Of a stretch of DNA of 64,000 nt, positions 21,826 to 32,286 are shown piece by piece. The stretch covers positions 48,866,001-48,930,000 of the forward strand of contig JAZBRS010000035.1 of the NCBI GenBank assembly GCA_037176725.1, read 5' to 3'. Position numbers and translations under genes: made by a program. Source of the stretch: Posidonia oceanica (taxonomy: Eukaryota; Streptophyta; Magnoliopsida; Alismatales; Posidoniaceae). Numbering within the stretch: position 1 is the first letter of the stretch; each line of letters begins with the position of its first letter. A model generated the notes under the pieces. That model did not search any database. It saw only the letters and a program-made list of their open reading frames with translations, and was not told the DNA's origin.

Positions 21826-22052
21826 TCCCATTTTAATGACGTAGAAATGACGTGAAAGTCCGCTGATCGGATAACAGAATTGTCCACGTCAGCAAGTCGC
21901 TGGTGAAAGCGGTGCCTATCTGACATGGGGATGACGCGGCAGATCAGATTAAAGATAACAGAAAAAGTCCACGTAAGCTGGTCGTCGCTAAGAATAGCGC
22001 CTAACCGCAGATATTTTATTTTTAATGACGTCGAAAAGACGTGGAAGATACA
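21826..22052 (-). promoter_or_regulatory. Repeated TGACGT-containing segment, candidate enhancer
   Basis: The segment TTTTAATGACGTMGAAAWGACGTGRAAG occurs near 21831 and again near 22019, about 190 bp apart. Further CCACGTCAGC and CCACGTAAGC words lie between. Pairs of TGACG words resemble as-1-type elements bound by plant TGA/bZIP factors, as known from other plant promoters. The function here is inferred. Confidence 0.4.
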
Positions 22053-22603
22053 ATTAAAATAACCATGTCGTCTAGTCACCGCTAGGACCGGCGCCTACCT
22101 ACTAGAATATTTTAGACTGATTTTAAATGTAGTTTTGAGTATTAAAAGGAATATAATACACATTAAAAACGTGCTAAAAATCAAAACTGAGATAAGTGTC
22201 ACCCAAATCTAGGATTTTCTAGAATCTTCGTTAATTAATTATTTTCAATATGATATACATAATTTACCATATATTTAAATGCTAGAAAAATCATAGAAGT
22301 GTGAATAATTATGGGAAAAGTGTTGTGATACTTTATAAAAATCCCATATATTATATTAACGCCTAGGATGACAAAATTTGCTGAAAGAGAGAGAGGCAGG
22401 ATACTAGTCGTCTGTCTTCATGGCGACATGTCTAGTTGCCTGTTAAGGTGGCGGCTTGCTGTGTCGCCGCCTAAAAGAGGCAACGAGCTGATCTTTTTGC
22501 ATTTTTAACCCTATCTTTTATATTAATGCAGAGAAACATGTTAAAAGCCCGAAAAACTTCAGAAATTCCATAAAATCATAAAAACATCTTCTTTAACATT
22601 AAG

Positions 22604-22765
22604 ATACTCAAATTTGCCACTAATTTGAGTGCAATGAGAATATTAACTCTGCTACAGCTAATAAACTTTCATTAAATAATGTTAAAGGGGACTCAAACTT
22701 GCCACTAGTTTGAGTAGAATAAAGGTGTTCAGGGTGCTTCAAATTTGCCACCAGTTTGAGTGTGT
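22604..22765 (+). repeat. Three imperfect repeats with a CTCAAATTTGCCACTAGTTTGAG hairpin
   Basis: Copies at about 22608-22631, 22690-22715 and 22737-22762 each contain an inverted repeat (CTCAAA...TTTGAG) around GCCACT. Each is followed by a segment like TTAACTCTGCYACARC. The role is unknown. Confidence 0.6.
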
Positions 22766-23002
22766 TAGCTCTGCCACAACCAACGACCTTGAACCAAGTA
22801 AAATCAAGTGATGTTTTTAAGTAAATCTTGGAAAATCTAGAAAATGTGCTATAGGTCCTTAGTCATGTGATTTAGGGTGCCTCAAAGGTTTCCTATCCTT
22901 AGTGAACTCTTGGAAATGCGAAAATGGAATATCTACAGAAACAAATTCATGATTTCCCAAATATATAAGATAATAATAGCTATGAAGGAGAAACAATACT
23001 AT

Positions 23003-23007
23003 CTAGG
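23003..23007 (+). repeat. Left target-site duplication of E4 (CTAGG)
   Basis: CTAGG precedes the E4 edge and GTAGG follows the other edge at 56923-56927. Four of five bases match, as expected for an old insertion. Confidence 0.6.
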
Positions 23008-24320
23008 TGTAACACCCCCAAGCGTCACAACCTACATCCTATCATACCTAGGCTATTATTATAATAAACAACTCAATAAAGAAAGCAATGAATTAAAATA
23101 AAGGCAATAAACAACTAAATAAACTGAACAAACTTCTAATTCTACCCAGAACTTGTGGTATGCGACTACATGGCTCCGACTATGTGCACTAGACCCGACT
23201 ACTTTACCAAATCTGCACCTGCAAGGGAAAACATCAAAACATGCATGAGTGACATCTAATAGTCACCCAGCACATGCCTACCAACTACCAAAAAAACAAC
23301 AAACCAGGATTGGAGCTGTTGGTACTTAGCTCCTCAAACCACACGCTGCCCTCACTTGGCAATCACAAGCTCAAAACCTACAATCTACCAAGACCTTTAA
23401 ACTTTATTGCAGACTAGCACAGAAATCCTTTTAAAACATGCCTTTCAAACCATTTTTCTCTTTTCTTTTCAAAACACGTGCATCTTTGAAATTTCTTTAT
23501 GCACCAATGGAATGGCTACTCTACGCCAACCAAGTCCAAAACTAGTACAAAACCACATCTCGAAAATCATTGCACTTGGAATGGCTACTCTATGCCAAAC
23601 CAAGTCCAAAACCACATTTCAAAGACCATGGTCTCCTCTAGACCAGAGCCTAAAAACCTGAATCAACACTCAAAAATCAAAACCAGGTCCAATGTGCACC
23701 TCAGATATTGAAGCCACAATGACCAAAGCACAGGAAACCAGATGCATCTTCCTCATAGAAGCATGCATCCAAAACACAATACCAAAGGGCTGAACACTCA
23801 AAGCAGCATGAAGTACTCAGCTATCTTGAGTACTCAAAACCACGCAGTTTGAACCAATGCACTCTCTGTGTGGAACAGACAACCAACGGTGTCTGAATGC
23901 TCTCTGTTGCAAACAGCACACCTACAACAAACTACAAACTAAATAACAATGTGTTGGTTGCTTGATGCTGTGCAACACGACACATTGCCACGGACAAGTC
24001 ACCCTATGAGGAGCCTACTCGTCCTGAAGTCCCACATCTCTGCAGGACCCTTAAAGTGCTAACCCTCCTCGGGAAAGTTGTCCTCTCTCAGGACGTCACC
24101 AGAAACGAGGTACGTGCACTACCCGTACTGGCCAAAAGACCACAAGGTTTGCCCTCTCGGCATCCTCACTAGACCTCATCCTCAGTCTCTTGGTCACTCA
24201 AACCTCAACCTCGGCCTCTCGGTCCTAGTCTCAGTGCCCAGAGCAACCACAGTCTCTCTCACCTCTGGGTCCAGCCAGCACCTCAAGTTTCGGTATCCAA
24301 AGCAACCAGAGTATCATACC
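23008..24320 (-). repeat. E4 3' LTR, piece on the left of E3
   Basis: This piece carries the 3' end of the minus-strand LTR (plus strand TGTAACACCCCCAAGC). The remainder resumes at 50256, giving an LTR of about 2.96 kb. Words such as GCATGAGTGACATCTAATAGTCACCCAGCAC resemble sequence in solo LTR E6 and, reversed, in the E7 LTR, so these are related chromovirus LTRs. A 70-bp segment containing AATGGCTACTCTAYGCCAA is duplicated at about 23510-23610. The LTR is non-coding. Confidence 0.75.
24316..24320 (+). repeat. Left target-site duplication of E3 (ATACC)
   Basis: ATACC directly precedes the TGTAGTAATCC edge of E3. The same five bases follow the other edge at 50251-50255. The match is perfect. 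Confidence 0.95.
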
Positions 24321-24655
24321 TGTAGTAATCCTAGTGTTCGGATCATCCATACACGTTGCCAAAGCTCGCGTGCACCGATCGGAATCAGGCTCACTATAAG
24401 CGGCTATGTCCGAGAAGGAAGACCTAACTCGAAAACATTTAAAAGAGGGAAAAAGGGAAAGAAAAGAAGAAGATAAGACAAAATCGGAGTCGCCACCAAG
24501 TCTATTAAATCGGAAGACGAGGAAAATCGGGGAAATGCGTGAATAATCACGCAAAACCAAGCAAAAGATGCAACGCAAGGTGATGCAGAAGAAATAAGAT
24601 GCAAATGAATGCAAATGATGTGACTCGTGCTTAGGATAAGGGCAATATGGTCATT

Positions 24656-24744
24656 GCGGGCCAAGAGAGGGTAAGGACTCCTGTTACGCACGGGGAAGGT
24701 GTTAGGCACCCCCGACACGCCCGAGAATCGGTCTTTCTAGGCTT
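24656..24744 (-). promoter_or_regulatory. Conserved LTR end block (shared by E2, E3 and the antisense LTR)
   Basis: On the minus strand this reads GCCTAGAAAGACCG, then GGTGCCTAACACCTTCC, then GTAACAGGAGTCCTTACCC. It recurs with few changes at 9781-9870, 19571-19662, 10568-10657 (reversed) and 45137-45225, while the LTRs around it differ strongly. GGTG-CCTAA-CACC can form a small hairpin. It may mark the R/U5 region (3' processing or packaging); that is inference. Confidence 0.6.
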
Positions 24745-25137
24745 ACGCTCGCATATGCAGGGAAGTGCAGACTTTGAATGCCTAAGTGCCAATGAATGCC
24801 TGTCTAAATGCTCAAAGGTGTGCTCTAAGTGATGAAAGACGATGCGAGGAAGTAAACGTGCAATCTAAGCGCTCAGCAACGCTGTCTGTGTTCCGAACCG
24901 GGCGAAACCTGGCTCGTGAGAACTCCGGACAGTAAGCATCACTGCCCTATATGCAAATGCAGGCGAAAAAGCGAAACAGCGAGAAAACCATGCGATGCAA
25001 TCGACATGCAAGGGAAAACGGCGTAAAACAGTGCGAGGAACGAAACAAGTATGCAAAAAGATGCGAAAACAAGGTTGGCATGCAAATGATGCAAGGAACG
25101 GAACAAGAACACAAAGCAGTGCAGGAAAACGAAAGAA

Positions 25138-25626
25138 GGGCGCAAAACCGGGCAAGAAAAACAAGGGCACGCAAGACGAGGCGAGAAAACGAAAGGGCAC
25201 GCAAAACAGTGCAAGAAAACAAGACTGCACGCAAAACGAGGCGAGAAAACTAAAGGGCACGCAAAACGGTGCAAGAAAACAAGACTGCACGCAAAACGAG
25301 GCGAGAAAACTAAAGGGCACGCAAAACGGAGCGAGGAAACAAGACTACACGCAAAACGAGGCGAGAAAGCTAAAGGACACGCAAAACGGTGCAAGACAAA
25401 GAAGCAGCACGCAAAACGGGGCGAGAAAACTTGAAAGCACGCAAAACGAGGCAAGACAAAGAAGCGGCACGCAAAACGGAGCGAGGAAACTAGACTACAC
25501 GCAAAACGAGGCGAGAAAACTAAAGGGCACGCAAAACGGTGCAAGACGAAGAAGCGGCACGCAAAACGGTGCGAGAAAACAAGACTGCACGCAAAACGAG
25601 GCGAGAAAACTAAAGGCACGCAAAAC
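25138..25626 (-). repeat. 30/60-bp tandem repeat in E3 3' LTR
   Basis: The basic unit is about 30 bp (CACGCAAAACGRNGCRAGAAAA plus a variable tail). Alternating tails give a 60-bp pattern, with about 16 basic units. The unit length is a multiple of three, so several frames stay open across the whole array; these frames are artefacts of the repeat. The other LTR has one more unit, which accounts for its extra 29 bp. Confidence 0.85.
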
Positions 25627-28600
25627 GATGCAAATGGCATACAAATGAATGCAGTGCAGGGGTTCAGGAGGGCATACCTGGAGACCCGGGAGTCCGATCG
25701 GAGATCTGCTTGGTCCATGCTGAAGAGCGTTTCGCTGCGGTCGCCTGGACAGCTTACTTGAGGAGATCCAGCGGTCGGATTGGAAGATATCGTGGCTTCG
25801 GAGCGGAAGGGTCAGAACAGGAGAGAAGAACAGATCTAAGTGTTCAGGAGGTCCTAGGGGTGTGCTGAAGGTCCTCCCAAGTGAAGGGGAGTTAAAAGTG
25901 CCTAGTGTGTGCAAGGGGGAGCTTAAATGCAAGATTAAATGGATGCAGAATGCATGCAAAGCAAGAAAAGACAAAGAAAAGCAATTTGGAAAGAACAGGG
26001 ATCCAAAAGCATTTTTGAAGAAAGAAAGGGGCTAAAATGCAAAGTTTCCAGAAAAGCAGGGGTTCTGGGGAGTCCGGGAATGCAAGTGGAGGGCCTACAT
26101 GCAATTTTTGCAAGCATAGAAGTTAAAAATGCAATTTGGGGGCAAAACAGTCTTTTCACATGGTTTTTTGAAAGATGCAAGGCTCTATTTGTGATTTTTA
26201 AATCATGCAGGGGTCAGATATGCAATTTTATATGAAAAACATGCTCTGGAATCATGATCTGGGGACTGATATGCAATATTTGAAAAAACAGGGGTTGAAA
26301 ATGCAATGCAATAAGCTAATATACATGCAAAAGGGTTACTGTCCATTTAAAATGGACCTAAGTGCAAAAATGAGAAAGCAGAGGGACAAAAATGCAATGC
26401 ATCAACCAAAAATTAAAATCAGAACCTAAGTTTTACAGTGCATTGGGTCTAAATGCAAAAACAGAAACATGCAGGGACCTAGAATGCAATTTGATATGGT
26501 AAAATACATGCAATTAAATAGACTGATTTAAAACAGGACCTAAGTGCAATAATGGAAAGCAGAGGGACTAAAGCATAAAATGTTATAACTGAAACGCACA
26601 GTAAAAGGACTGAAAAGCAAATACTGAAAAAAGGAAATAAAAACAGCAATTTGGCATAGTATTTAATTAAAAACTAAGTAAAATAAATGACAGAAGGACT
26701 AAAATGCAAAAATTAAAGAACTTAAGCTAAACATGCAATATTTACATCTAAACTATACTAAAGAGAAAAATAAATGAACAGTGGTTGGTCGACGGCGACG
26801 AGCACTGTAGCAGAACGCCGGCAGTGCTCGTGACCGCCGACAGGGGAGGTTGGGGAGGCGCAGACCGGCGGAGCTTGGTGCCGGCGATCGTCCGGAGCTC
26901 TGGGAACTGTCCAGGGTTCGCTCTGCTGGCTGGAACGTCGTGGAGGTCAGGGGACCGGCGCCGGAGAAGAAAGGAAGACCGGCAAGCTGCAGGAGCGTCT
27001 GGAATGCTCGGATCTGGCCTCCGACCGGCGGGAAAGCAACAGGGGGAGGAGAGAGAGCTAGGGGAAGGAGGATTTACCTGTGGCTGTGTCCGGAGCGTCC
27101 TCCCGACCTCGGCAGTGCCGGAAACGGCCGGCGGACGTCGTCTGGTCGCTGCGGACGTCCTCGGTGGCTCGCGACGGCTGGAGCTGCCTCAGAGCATCCT
27201 TCTGGTGCTTCCCAGATGTTCAGGCGGAGCTTCTGCGGCTCGAGCGGGAGAATGCAGTTGGTGGGTCGACTGTGAGCTGCCGGAGGTGGGTGGGGCGGCG
27301 TGTTGCTCTCAGGATCGAGCGGGGGCTTCGGGGAGGTAGCTGGAGGTTCGGTGATGGTGTTTGGAGGGTTAGGTTAGGTCTGTGGAGGCTGTGAGTGAAG
27401 CCTGCTGGTGGAATGAAATTTGGGCAGAACTGGAACAAAGTGTTTGTAGTGGGGCGTTTCGTCTGTGGCTGGGGAGAAGGCTGAAGGTCGGGTGGCTCTG
27501 GAAGGTGGAGTCTTGGCGAGCGTCTGGGCGAAGTTTGGGAGGATGTGGTGGACTGTGGTGTGGGGAATTTCAGAAAGGATTCGAGATGGGTTCTGGTCGG
27601 ATTTCAGGTGGGTTTAGGCGAAATGCCGGGCTGTTTCTCGGTGGGAAGGAGGGGAAGAGTTGCAGGAGTCTTGGGTGAGATTGGGGGGTGAATTCCGGGT
27701 TGTTCTGGAGGAGTTTTGGGTGTTGGTTTGCTGCGGAAAGAAGGGGCCGAAGTCCTGCGTTTTTTGGTGGATTTCTGGGGAAGAAGGGAGTCTCTCGCTC
27801 GCTGGGGATTCCCTCGAATCGGGTCCTCTCTTTCGGGATGTTCTCTCTATTCTTCTCCTCTCCTTTCCCTCCTGAAATTCACTCTGATCTCCCCTCCTTT
27901 CGCTATCAAATCTGATGACTTCTCTTCTTGGTTTTGCAAGCCTGCGGCAATTGAATGCCGAGGAGGGATGATGGCAGGAGCACGGACGAAGTTCGGCGCG
28001 TGCCCGTCCGGCTCGAGCAGGAGGTGGCAGGCCGCTGCAGTGCTGCAGGCCAGCGGACCCTGTAGCAGCCGGCACGCGGGAGGGGGAAGGAGGGAGAAGG
28101 TGCTGTAGCTGCGGGCCGGGCTGAAGATTTTGAAAAAAAAGGAAAAAAAAGGAAAACGGGCTGATGAGCCCAGTAAGGAAGAAAGGAGAAGATAAAAAGG
28201 AAGAAAGAAAGAAAGATGGAGAGAGGGAGGGAAATAAAATAGAAAAAAAATAAGATAAAAATAAATAAAAATATTAGATGACTTGGGTTGTAGGTTAGAT
28301 GTTTAATTGGATTTTTTAATGACTGTTTTTAGGTTAATTAGTGTGTTTTAGGCTTGATTAGGGTTTTAGGGTTTTATTTTATTTTTAATTTGTTTTCCAC
28401 TTGATTAGGTGTTGGCTAAATCTTTTTAAATTGTTTTTTAAAATTGTGTTTTCTTGTTAAGTATTTTAGGATGTTAATTAGGATTTTTAGGATTTATTTT
28501 TATATTAATTAGAGTGGGTTTTGGGCTTTTTAGTTCTAGTCTTTTATGTTTTTCTTCCTTAAGTCTTTTGAACTATGTTTTTGATTTTTATTTGTTAATT

Positions 28601-29740
28601 CTTCTTGATGTTTTTTAGTTGGATTTTTCTGGTTTGATTAAGTGTTTTAAGTCTTTTAACTGTATTTTCTTTTTCCTTTTTTAATTAAGTTCTTATGCTG
28701 TTTCTTTCTTATGTTTATTAGGTTAAGTCTTTTACCTCCTTTAATTACTTGTTTTAGTGTTTGATTTTTAATTCTTCTTTTTAGGGTTTGTTTTTTAATT
28801 CTTCTGATGGGGTTTTTTACTTTTTGTGGGTTTTGATTTTATTTTAGTTTTTTTCTTGATTTTTCAGTGTTTTCTTTTGATTTGTTTTGCATTTTTTAGT
28901 TTGCATGCTTGATTTTCTTTTTAGCTTGATTTAGTTAAGTTTGAGTTTTTAATCATTTGTTTAATGTTTTTTAGTTGCTTTTCTTGAAATTCTAATTTGT
29001 TTCTTTTATGTTTTGGGGTTTTACAGATTTTTGAGGATTTTTATGATTTTTTGCAAAAGAGAGAAGAAGGAAAAGGAGAAGAAGAAGAAAAGGGAAAAAA
29101 GGAAAATAAAAGGGGAAAGAGATAGGTTTGATGGAAAAGATTTTTAAAATTCAGGGAAAATATTAAAAATAAGATAAAAATAGGAATAAGATAGAGGAAG
29201 GATAGGAGTACAAAGGGGGCCCACAGCCAAGCCAGAGAAAGGGCAAGAAAGGGATGAAAAGAGAGACGATAATCAGGAGAGAGAGAGAGGAGAGAGAAAA
29301 CGATAATCCTGGAGAGAGAAAACGATAATCCCAGCAAAAGGGGGTCTTAGGAGTCTCGGAAAGGGGTGAAACTTGGCGGGTGTGGGGTCTAGGGTTTCTA
29401 GTTCTGGTCCTGGAGTTTTGGTTTGGTTTTGAGGAAGTTTTGGAGGGGTTTTGAGGCGTAGAAAAAGGGTATTTTTGCCTAAGTTTCCTAGGATTTTTGG
29501 AAGGGGTCTGGTTTGAGATTTTGCAGGCTTTTTGGTAGGCTTGTTGGGTGGATAGTGGTGGGTTTTCCTATGGATTTTGGTTAGGTTTTGAGGATGGGAA
29601 GGGGGGTAAAGGTTTAGGTCAAAACAGGCTGATTTTGAAGGGAAAGAAGGAGAGGAAGGGGTGGATTTGGGTCTAGATTCGGGTCCAGCAGCCACCGGAA
29701 GGTTCCAATCGATCCAGCCTGTCAAAATGGGGTGTCAACA

Positions 29741-29757
29741 GATGCCCCTCCCTGAGC
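29741..29757 (-). other. E3 polypurine tract
   Basis: On the minus strand, CTCAGGGAGGGGCATC lies directly before TGTTGACACCCC of the 3' LTR. It is similar to the E2 tract. Sequence just upstream (CCTGAGCAGCGGCC on the plus strand of E2) is also shared. Confidence 0.85.
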
Positions 29758-30235
29758 GAGGCCGAGCGAAGCGAGGCCGCTGCTCAGGGTTGACGGGACG
29801 CCCCATTTGACCAGCGAGAGCAGAGGGTTGCTATCGGCGTGAGCCACTTATTCGGCTGATGCACCGAACATCGTGGATCGTTGCCGCAGTGCAATGTGCA
29901 GGTGCAAATGGATGAGATGCAATGTATGCGATGCATGCTAACGCAGATGCAATGCAAAAGTTAGTGCTAGAGTTAGTACCGATGGAGGGACCGAAGCGAC
30001 GCGGGTGACGCTGGCGATGCTGACGACGCTGAAGGGGGACGTTGCGGTGCACCGCGGAGCTTGACGGGAGGTCCAGACCTGCCACGAAAAGAAGGATAGC
30101 CAAAGCCACAAAGGCGCGACGGGAGAGGTGGACCTTTTCCCGGACGCAGAAGGATGCGGGGCTCCGTCGTTTGGGACGGAGTCGCGCGGGGAGGTGATAA
30201 GTTATCGGACTTATCGACCGGATGAGTTTCGGATC
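29758..30235 (-). other. E3 3' interior next to the PPT, non-coding
   Basis: This stretch corresponds to 17060-17250 of E2 in reverse (shared words around CGTGAGCCACTTAT/GACTCACGCC and GATGCAATG runs). A hairpin GATAAGT TATCGG ACTTATC lies at 30196-30215. No gene is seen. Confidence 0.55.
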
Positions 30236-31258
30236 ATCAGCCGAGGGCGATGGTTTACGGTCCTATCAACCGGAACGATAGTTTACGGTCCTATCAACCG
30301 GAAAGGCGCAGTTGTGAGTGATAGTTACTGGATATCAGCCGTATAACATGGTTGCCATAGATAGTTTAGGATATCAGCCTAGATAGATAGTTTAGGATAT
30401 CAGCCTAGATAGTTTAGGTTATCAGCCTAGATAGATAGTTTACAGTCCTATCAACTGGAAAGGGCAAACCATGAGTGATAGTTACTGGATATCAGCCGTA
30501 TAACGCAAGTGCCGGATATTTTAGGATATCAGCCTAGATAGATAGTTTAGGATATCAGCCTGGATAGATAGTTTAGGATATCAGCCTAGCGATAGTTTAG
30601 GATATCAGCCTAGATCGATAGTTTAGGTTATCAGCCTAGAGATAGTTTACAGTCCTATCAACTGGAAAGAGTAATTACAAGGGATAGTTACTGGATATCA
30701 GCCGTATAACGTAATTGCCATAGATAGTTTAGGATATCAGCCTAGATCGATAGTTTAGGTTATCAGCCTAGATCGATAGTTTAGGATATCAGCCTAGATA
30801 GATAGTTTAGGATATCAGCCTAGATCGATAGTTTAGGTTATCAGCCTGGAAAGGGCAATTACGAGGGACAGTTACTGGATGTCAGCCGTATAACGCAGAT
30901 GCCGGATAGTTTAGGATATCAGCCTGGATAGATAGTTTAGGATATCAGCCTAGCGATAGTTTAGGTTATCAGCCTAGATCGATAGTTTAGGTTATCAGCC
31001 TGGCGGCATTGCGAGGGACAGTTACTGGATGTCAGCCGTATAACACAACTGCGGGCCAACCATGGATCGGCCAGAAGATAGATAGTTTAGGAATATCAGC
31101 CTGAGAATAGATAGTTTAGGAATATCAGCCTGGGAGTAGATAGTTTAGGAATATCAGCCTGGATCGATAGTTTAGGAATATCAGCCTGGATTGATAGTTT
31201 AGGAATATCAGCCTGAGAGTGCTTGATTGATTGATAGTTTAGGATATCAGCCTAAGGG
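30236..31258 (-). repeat. Minisatellite with GATAGTTTAGGATATCAGCCTA units
   Basis: About thirty units of 20-28 bp carry GATAGTTTAGG(A)TATCAGCC. A second unit, GTTACTGGATATCAGCCGTATAAC, interrupts them at about 30326, 30484, 30688, 30871 and 31021, giving a loose higher-order period of 150-205 bp. The first copies read GGTCCTATCAACCGG. GATATC or TATCAGCC is common to all. It lies between the plant-mobile-domain-like ORF and the 3' LTR of E3. Confidence 0.9.
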
Positions 31259-31319
31259 TGCCTGATTGATGAATGATCGAGTGATGAGTGATTGGTTGAT
31301 GAGTGATTGATCGCTTGAT

Positions 31320-31730
31320 AAGAGGGGATGAGATCATGATGAGAGGCTACTTCTAAAGGGGGAGATGAGGTAATGATGAGAGTTATTGCTAAAGAAGGGG
31401 GATGAGGTAATGATGAGAGCTTGATGCTAAAGAAGGGGGGTGAGATAATGATGAGAACTAATGCTAAAGAAGGGGGATGAGGTAATGATGAGAACTAACG
31501 CTAAAGAAGGGGGATGAGGTAATGATGAGAGCTAATGCTAAAGAAGGGGATGAGGTAATGATGAGAACTTGATGCTAAAGAAGGGGGGTGAGATAATGAT
31601 GAGAACTAATGCTAAAGAGGGGGGATGAGATAATGATGAGAACTAATGCTAAAGAAGGGGGATGAGGTAATGATGAGAACTAATGCTAAAGAAAGGGGGG
31701 TGAGATAATGATGAGAGCTTGATTGAAAAA
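31320..31730 (-). repeat. Tandem repeat, unit about 38-40 bp, about ten copies
   Basis: The unit reads approximately GGGGATGAGGTAATGATGAGAACTAATGCTAAAGAA. Copies differ mainly in GAGGT versus GAGAT and ACTAATGC versus GCTTGATGC. It is non-coding and sits in the E3 3' interior. Confidence 0.88.
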
Positions 31731-31733
31731 GGT

Positions 31734-31821
31734 GATAAGATATCGGACTTATCGGCCGGCAAAGAGGAGATGAGATAATGATGAGATTGATTGAGAAAGG
31801 TGATAAGATATCGGACTTATC
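31734..31821 (-). other. Two copies of a GATAAG...CTTATC hairpin
   Basis: GATAAGATATCGGACTTATC occurs at 31734-31753 and 31802-31821, each followed by GGCCGGCAAAGAGG. A related copy lies at 30196-30215. E2 has analogous GATGAGT/ACTCATC and GTAAGTCC/GGACTTAC hairpins at 15669-15765. Confidence 0.65.
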
Positions 31822-31878
31822 GGCCGGCAAAGAGGGATGAGAACAAGAGTGAGATACCGCGGGGCGTCTGAAAAGATG

Positions 31879-31905
31879 CCCCTGGTATCAGGATGATACC
31901 AGGGG
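31879..31905 (-). other. Perfect 11-bp stem hairpin, shared with E2
   Basis: CCCCTGGTATC (31879-31889), loop AGGAT, GATACCAGGGG (31895-31905). The stem is identical to that at 15378-15407 in E2 while the loop differs in sequence and length. This suggests that the paired structure is what is kept. Confidence 0.75.
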
Positions 31906-32286
31906 TTGGTCAAAACGTCCCTGGTATCGAGAAAAGCGAAGGGTGGACAAAACTAACGTGTTTGTCAAACGAGTAGTTTGGGGTACCAGCCCAAACGAGA
32001 CTCAGCCGGGGATGTCCGGTGGCAGGTCGGACGGTGCGGGTTCGCAGAGGTCCTGGAGCCTGGGTCGCTTGCTGAGGACTTTCCTGCGTCATGTGAGCAA
32101 TCAGTCGGGCCAAGGGGCCTCCGGACGCGAGCGACGAGGAGCATGGAATGTATGATCAGCTTTGAAATGTGAACAGCCAGCGCAAAACAATTTTGCATTG
32201 ATAGAATTGCTGGTTACACGCCCGTGGCAGGCCAAAAAGTACAGCACAACTTGAAAGGAAGACAGAATGACAGCCGCATGATGGCT
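31906..32286 (-). other. E3 interior between hairpin and extra ORF
   Basis: No gene or clear repeat was found. This would be the 3' untranslated part downstream of the extra ORF. Confidence 0.45.

Larger units (their letters stand above)
19891..23002 (-). other. Gene-less flank, possible minus-strand LTR of E1 or another element
   Basis: No coding region is supported. On the minus strand there is a TATA box (21722-21728). Upstream of it are repeated TGACGT words, and downstream is a purine/pyrimidine-biased stretch typical of a retroelement R/U5 leader. Short words of the form GTCGCC...GGCGAC recur near 20691, 21786, 21976, 22066 and 22410-22480. The segment was joined to 7413 before E2 inserted, so it lies upstream of the E1 gag in the same orientation and could be the E1 5' LTR. 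No LTR ends or PBS could be located, so this is a suggestion only. Confidence 0.4.
24321..29740 (-). repeat. E3 3' LTR (5420 bp)
   Basis: The minus-strand start TGTTGACACCCCATTTTGAC lies at 29740 and the end ...GGATTACTACA at 24321. In plus coordinates the contents are: an embedded PBS-like word (24485-24495), the conserved end block (24656-24744), a 30/60-bp tandem array (25138-25626), AT-rich sequence to 26780, a GC-rich stretch (26785-28110), a T-rich tract (28270-29040) and a purine-rich segment (29040-29310). Many long open frames appear, but they are repeat- or composition-driven and mirrored in the other LTR. Confidence 0.95.

Noticed and set aside
24939..25718. Open frame of 259 codons on the minus strand with repeated FACxLVFSPRFAC segments (also 45429-46229, and 24995-25648 on plus)
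   Set aside because: It translates the 30/60-bp tandem array inside the E3 LTR. The unit is divisible by three, so several frames on both strands are open at once.
26785..28108. Several GC-rich open frames on both strands in the E3 LTR, duplicated at 47296-48619
   Set aside because: They overlap one another in different frames, lack recognisable domains and lie in LTR sequence. They follow base composition.
30236..31258. CRISPR-like regular array
   Set aside because: The units are near-continuous minisatellite without unique spacers of constant length, in a plant retrotransposon.
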